Shown here one piece after another: positions 6,548 through 9,441 of a stretch of 9,441 nt of DNA (positions within the stretch are counted from its first letter, which is position 1; each line of letters opens with the position of its first letter). Source of the DNA: Planctomycetota bacterium (lineage in GTDB: Bacteria > Planctomycetota > Planctomycetia > Pirellulales > Thermoguttaceae); assembly GCA_021784975.1 (NCBI GenBank), contig JAJYGU010000143.1, positions 1 to 9,441 of the forward strand, read 5' to 3'. The position numbers were made by a program, and so were the translations under genes. The notes beneath the pieces are model-generated. The model was not told the origin of the DNA. It made no database searches and worked only from the letters and a program-made list of their open reading frames with translations.

Positions 6548-8449
6548 ATGAAATACATGCGATTACCGGCGTTGGTCCTGGCTGCGATCTTGCTTTCCGT
6601 AGCTGCTTTTTCCCCCGAGGCAGCACACGGCCGTGGTGGTGGACGGGGTGGCGGAGGCGGCGGACGGGGGGGCGGGGGCGGATTCTCCGGCGGCGGAGGC
6701 CGGGTCGGCAGTTCGCCAAGCTTCAGCCGCCCTAGCGCACCGCTCTCACGGCCATCGGCGGGAGTGTCTGGTCCGTTAGGAGGAGTCCCGCGGCCATCGA
6801 CGCTCCCCTCGCGATCCGGCCTCGGCGGCGGACCGTCAATGGGCGGAGGACGCCCCTCGGTTGGCACGCTGCCCAGTGGACTACAGCTTGGCGGTCGTCC
6901 TGGTATCGGACTGGCGCCCGGTCAATTGCCCGGTGGCCGTCCGGCGATTGGTCAGCCCGGCATAGGACCGGGCGGAGGAGTGGCTGGCCAACGGCCCAGC
7001 CTCGGCGAGAGACCAGGTGCCGGGACCCGCCCCAGTCAACTCCCCTCCGGACGGCCGGGCATCTCGACGCTTCCCGCGTTCGGCGCCGGCGCCGGCCTTG
7101 GGGCGGTGGCGGGCAGCCGACTTCCCGGCGCCGGCAATCGTCCGACTCAACTGCCTGGCCTGCAGCGCGGCAACCGCTGGAACGAGTTCCAGGGGAACCG
7201 GCAGGAGTGGGTTGCCGATCATCGCCAAGACCTGCAAAGCCGGCTGCAGAACCGGCAGGAGTTTCGTAACGAGTGGCGGGAGAACCGCCAGGATTTCGTG
7301 AACGATCGGCGCGCCGACTGGCAGAACCAACTCGATAACCGCTATCCTTGGCACGATGGCTGGCACCACGGCTACTGGCACGATCGTTGGGGCAACTACT
7401 GGGAGCACATGTGGCAAGAGCATCCGGTCTGGTCGGCTTTCGCGGTGACCGGCTGGGCTTTGCACAGTATCGGCTACATGTTTGGCACCTGGCCCTACAG
7501 CAATCCCTACTACCAGACCGCCTATGCTGGCGAGATGCCTTACAACTACTCAGAGCCGATCGTGCTCTACTCGGAACCGTCCCAAGCCGGGGCTCCGATC
7601 AGCCAAGCCACTGCTGAGGCGTCCGGACTTCCCCCCGGAGTTACCCAGGAAGCCCTCAATCAGTTCGATCAGGCCCGAGCGGCGTTCGGCCAGGGGGACT
7701 ACCCGCAAGCGATCGAACTGACCGACTTGGCGATCAAGAGCATGCCCGGCGATGCGACGCTGCACGAGTTCAGCGCGCTGTGCCTGTTCGCACTGGGCAA
7801 GTATGGCCAGGCAGCGGCTACGCTGAACGCCGTCCTGGCGGTAGGGCCCGGTTGGGACTGGACTACCCTGGACAGCCTTTATCCGGATGTGGGAGTCTAC
7901 ACCGCGCAGCTTCGAAAACTGGAGGACTACGTGACAGCCAATCCGGCGGCTAGCGACGCGCGATTCGTGCTGGCCTACCACTACCTCACCATGAATCACC
8001 TCGACGCAGCGGCTAGGCAACTGGAGCACGTCGTAAGGTCGGTGCCCAACGACACCGTGGCCCGACAGCTCTACGACATGCTGACCTACCAGGCTTCCGG
8101 GGCACCGAAGCCGAAGGCGGAGCCCACTCCCCCGCCAGCAGCCGAATTGGCGCCGGCAGAACTGGCCGGCACCTGGAAGGCCAAAGGGCCGTCTAATTCA
8201 GCCTTTGAGATGGCGCTGACCAAACAAGGCGAGTTCACCTGGATCTACACCCAAGGACAGAAACGACAGGTGGTGAAGGGCGCATACGCCGTCGACCGCA
8301 ACACGCTTGCCATGGAACCCGCCAGCGGCGGAGTGATGCTGGCAAAGTTGACGCCTCAAGGCGACAATTCCGTAGACTTCAGAATGATCGGCGCGCCATC
8401 CAATGAACCGCCGCTTCGATTCACGCAATTCGACCCCCGAACCCGGTAG
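6548..8449 (+). CDS. Exported Gly/Arg-rich TPR protein with C-terminal beta domain
   Basis: A 633-aa protein. The ATG at 6548 is preferred over TTG 6527 because AGAGGA lies 8 nt before it and a signal peptide follows directly (residues 1-28, LPALVLAAILLSVAAF, cut near AAHG). Order of parts: Gly/Arg run 28-52; a low-complexity Pro/Ser/Gly/Arg segment 53-205 with recurring GRP, RPS and QLPG units; a charged helix 207-265 with NRQ(E/D) or NR at 217, 235, 246 and 264; a Trp/His/Tyr-rich stretch 266-292; a hydrophobic stretch 294-313; TPR-like helix pairs at about 366-400, 401-434 and 467-500; a Pro-rich linker 518-535; and a beta-rich domain 538-627 (LAGTWKAKGPSNSAFEMALT). TPRs usually mediate protein contacts, so a structural or scaffold role in the periplasm or envelope is plausible, but no function is established. 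I know similar layouts from planctomycetes. It is probably co-transcribed with the upstream secreted protein gene. Confidence 0.82.
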   Translation: MKYMRLPALVLAAILLSVAAFSPEAAHGRGGGRGGGGGGRGGGGGFSGGGGRVGSSPSFSRPSAPLSRPSAGVSGPLGGVPRPSTLPSRSGLGGGPSMGGGRPSVGTLPSGLQLGGRPGIGLAPGQLPGGRPAIGQPGIGPGGGVAGQRPSLGERPGAGTRPSQLPSGRPGISTLPAFGAGAGLGAVAGSRLPGAGNRPTQLPGLQRGNRWNEFQGNRQEWVADHRQDLQSRLQNRQEFRNEWRENRQDFVNDRRADWQNQLDNRYPWHDGWHHGYWHDRWGNYWEHMWQEHPVWSAFAVTGWALHSIGYMFGTWPYSNPYYQTAYAGEMPYNYSEPIVLYSEPSQAGAPISQATAEASGLPPGVTQEALNQFDQARAAFGQGDYPQAIELTDLAIKSMPGDATLHEFSALCLFALGKYGQAAATLNAVLAVGPGWDWTTLDSLYPDVGVYTAQLRKLEDYVTANPAASDARFVLAYHYLTMNHLDAAARQLEHVVRSVPNDTVARQLYDMLTYQASGAPKPKAEPTPPPAAELAPAELAGTWKAKGPSNSAFEMALTKQGEFTWIYTQGQKRQVVKGAYAVDRNTLAMEPASGGVMLAKLTPQGDNSVDFRMIGAPSNEPPLRFTQFDPRTR

Positions 8450-8582
8450 ACTGCCAGATCCTTGGGAGACTTCAGGCCGCACCGCCAACCGTGGCCAGGT
8501 GTCATAACTCCAGGCTTCGGAAGGACTTACAAGAAGTGGAGCGGACAAAACCCTTTTCGAATGTGCCGGACGGTTTGTAAGA

Positions 8583-8604
8583 GACAACACAATTGTCACT
8601 TTTT
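8583..8604 (+). terminator. Weak hairpin followed by a T-run
   Basis: GACAA (8583-8587) pairs with TTGTC (8593-8597) around a 5-nt loop and is followed by ACTTTTT. It has the shape of an intrinsic terminator for the TPR gene, but the stem is only 5 bp and AT-rich, and it lies about 135 nt past the stop. Confidence 0.3.
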
Positions 8605-8608
8605 ACAT

Positions 8609-8648
8609 AACCCAAGTCGGCGACTAGAAATCGCTGGCCTCGGGTTTT
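8609..8648 (+). terminator. Longer imperfect hairpin ending in TTTT
   Basis: AACCCAAG (8609-8616) pairs with CTCGGGTT (8639-8646), 7 of 8 bases. An inner stem GCGA (8620-8623) / TCGC (8631-8634) follows across an internal loop, and the outer arm ends in GGGTTTT. It is a better stem than its neighbour at 8583. It could end plus-strand transcription; the minus-strand side lacks a T-run. Confidence 0.35.
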
Positions 8649-8706
8649 GCTTCTCCCTTGTGAACTGCTTCTGCACCAGCAAACTGACTCCGCATTCTAA
8701 GCCAGA

Positions 8707-9111
8707 TCATGTATTCTGCAGCCGGCATGGTCGTGCGAGCAGATCTGCCAAGGTTGCCATCTCCGGTGCCCCCTTATGATTTCCCCAAATGATCTGAAGA
8801 TCGGCACCGCAAAACTCGGAGAGTACCTGCAGGCAGGCTCCGCAAGGCGGAACGAACATGCGTGAATCAGACACTACTGCCATAACCTTCCATTTCTTGG
8901 ATCCCGCCATCACAGCGATGGCGGCAGCGACCCGTTCCGCACACAGGCTCATCCCAAAGGAGGCGTTCTCGATGTTGGCTCCGCAAAACAACCGTCCTTC
9001 ATCATCGAGAATCACACAGCCGACTCGGATACCCGAATACGGCGCGTGTGATTTTGTTTGAGCCTTGGCGGCTTCAGCCATTAACGTTGTCACAACATTG
9101 CTATCTATCAT
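8707..9111 (-). CDS. cdd: Cytidine deaminase, zinc-dependent
   Basis: A 134-aa protein, the usual length of the small homotetrameric cytidine deaminases that convert cytidine and deoxycytidine to the uridine forms in pyrimidine salvage. It shows SHAPYSGIRVG (21-31), the substrate-binding NIENASFG (46-53), CAER with zinc ligand Cys57 and proton-shuttling Glu59, and PPCGACLQVLSEF with zinc ligands Cys90 and Cys93. This three-Cys layout is typical of the tetrameric class. The usual Arg of PCGxCRQ is Leu94 here; this lies outside the catalytic residues. The ATG follows directly on the TGA of the upstream gene (TGAATG), so the two are probably translated in a coupled way. A GAGAAATGA ribosome-site-like stretch lies just upstream. 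A blasticidin-deaminase-like activity cannot be excluded from sequence alone. Confidence 0.9.
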   Translation of the reverse strand: MIDSNVVTTLMAEAAKAQTKSHAPYSGIRVGCVILDDEGRLFCGANIENASFGMSLCAERVAAAIAVMAGSKKWKVMAVVSDSRMFVPPCGACLQVLSEFCGADLQIIWGNHKGAPEMATLADLLARPCRLQNT

Positions 9112-9441
9112 TCATTTCTCGGGTGTCTTAAAAAGGGCTGCAGGCATCAAAGAAAACAGCGATCCACCTGGGACAGTCTTGATTGCACAGTCGGGCTGCA
9201 GTATGTCCGCAAACGCGTTCTTCAGTTGGTGCTGACGTCGCCGGCTGAGTTCGATTGCCACGATCGCTCTCTGATTAAGATCGCTCGTCAACGGCCGTGG
9301 CTGACGGGCATTCTCATCTGGTTGCGGACGTGACTCGCCGGCTTCGCCTGTCGGATTCCTTTCCTGCGTGGTCGCCTCTTTCGCTTGCGAGGGCACATCT
9401 GGCTTGTGTAACAGCCATCCGCCAACGGGAAGGGCCGTCTT
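9112..9441 (-). CDS. Unidentified protein, C-terminal part, enters from right edge
   Basis: The minus-strand frame is open from the window edge (first codons KTALPVGGWLLHKPDVP) to TGA 9112-9114, so this is the last 109 or so codons of a longer gene; the GTG at 9396 need not be its start. The visible part has a polar, Pro/Gln/Glu/Arg-rich linker (KEATTQERNPTGEAGESRPQ), then a more ordered stretch QRAIVAIELSRRRQHQLKNA and a tail FADILQPDCAIKTVPGGSLF ending FKTPEK. The layout suggests a linker followed by a small C-terminal domain. I do not recognise a family. The zero-base gap to cdd argues for a shared transcript, but does not show a shared function. Confidence 0.55.
   Translation of the reverse strand, partial: KTALPVGGWLLHKPDVPSQAKEATTQERNPTGEAGESRPQPDENARQPRPLTSDLNQRAIVAIELSRRRQHQLKNAFADILQPDCAIKTVPGGSLFSLMPAALFKTPEK

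Larger units (their letters stand above)
8450..8706. other. Convergent intergenic region
   Basis: About 257 bp between two convergent genes. It carries two hairpin candidates, at 8583-8604 and 8609-8648, and no supported gene. The plus-strand frame from 8462 runs into the cytidine deaminase antisense and has no recognisable protein character. Confidence 0.5.

Noticed and set aside
6635..7160. GC-rich repeated units considered as a DNA repeat array or CRISPR
   Set aside because: The units follow codon periodicity of a Gly/Pro/Ser/Arg protein, with no conserved repeat-spacer structure.
6881..7465. 194-codon minus-strand frame rich in Val, Leu and Pro
   Set aside because: Complement of the Gly/Arg/Gln-rich coding repeats of the TPR protein.
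8462..8779. 105-codon plus-strand frame in the convergent intergenic region
   Set aside because: Cys/His/Arg-rich, crosses two hairpins and runs antisense into cytidine deaminase; no family character.

Overview
The window looks like a chromosomal segment of a GC-rich bacterium, most likely a planctomycete (Pirellulales-like). This is inferred from gene content and style only: a secreted Gly/Arg-rich then Trp/His-rich protein with TPRs, a secreted SnoaL/DUF4440-type protein, and a GH63-type glucosidase next to an acetate-kinase/phosphotransacetylase cluster. No rRNA, tRNA, CRISPR array or insertion sequence was seen.

Layout. (1) Positions 1-691, minus strand: the N-terminal 148 codons of a GH63-family (MGH1-like) glucosidase run off the left edge, preceded 19 nt upstream by a 75-aa small protein of unknown function. 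(2) Positions 692-977: no recognised gene; it holds a good sigma-70-like promoter candidate for that pair. (3) Positions 978-5153, minus strand: a three-gene operon, transcribed phosphate acyltransferase -> DUF3141 (PHA-synthase-like alpha/beta hydrolase) -> acetate kinase, with gaps of 24 and 12 nt. The acetate kinase is broken: a one-base frameshift plus an internal deletion of roughly 85 codons that removes the central active-site part, while both flanks remain well conserved. (4) Positions 5154-5559: a 400-bp divergent intergenic region. (5) Positions 5560-8449, plus strand: two exported proteins 43 bp apart, a SnoaL/DUF4440-like protein and a 633-aa Gly-rich, helical-repeat, TPR protein. 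(6) Positions 8450-8706: a convergent intergenic region with two terminator-like hairpins. (7) Positions 8707-9441, minus strand: a zinc-dependent cytidine deaminase whose ATG directly abuts the stop codon of an unidentified upstream gene that runs off the right edge. This end looks less GC-rich.

How the genes fit together. Phosphate acyltransferase interconverts acyl-CoA and acyl-phosphate, and acetate kinase would convert acyl-phosphate plus ADP to acid plus ATP. The DUF3141 protein has a Cys-Asp-His triad laid out as in polyhydroxyalkanoate synthases and so probably acts on acyl-thioesters. In this genome the kinase step of the cluster appears to be lost, unless the lesion is an assembly error, leaving the Pta/DUF3141 pair intact. 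The strongest observations are the internally deleted ackA, the PHA-synthase-like triad in the DUF3141 protein, and the small gene preceding the glucosidase. I found no clearly new defence or mobile system.
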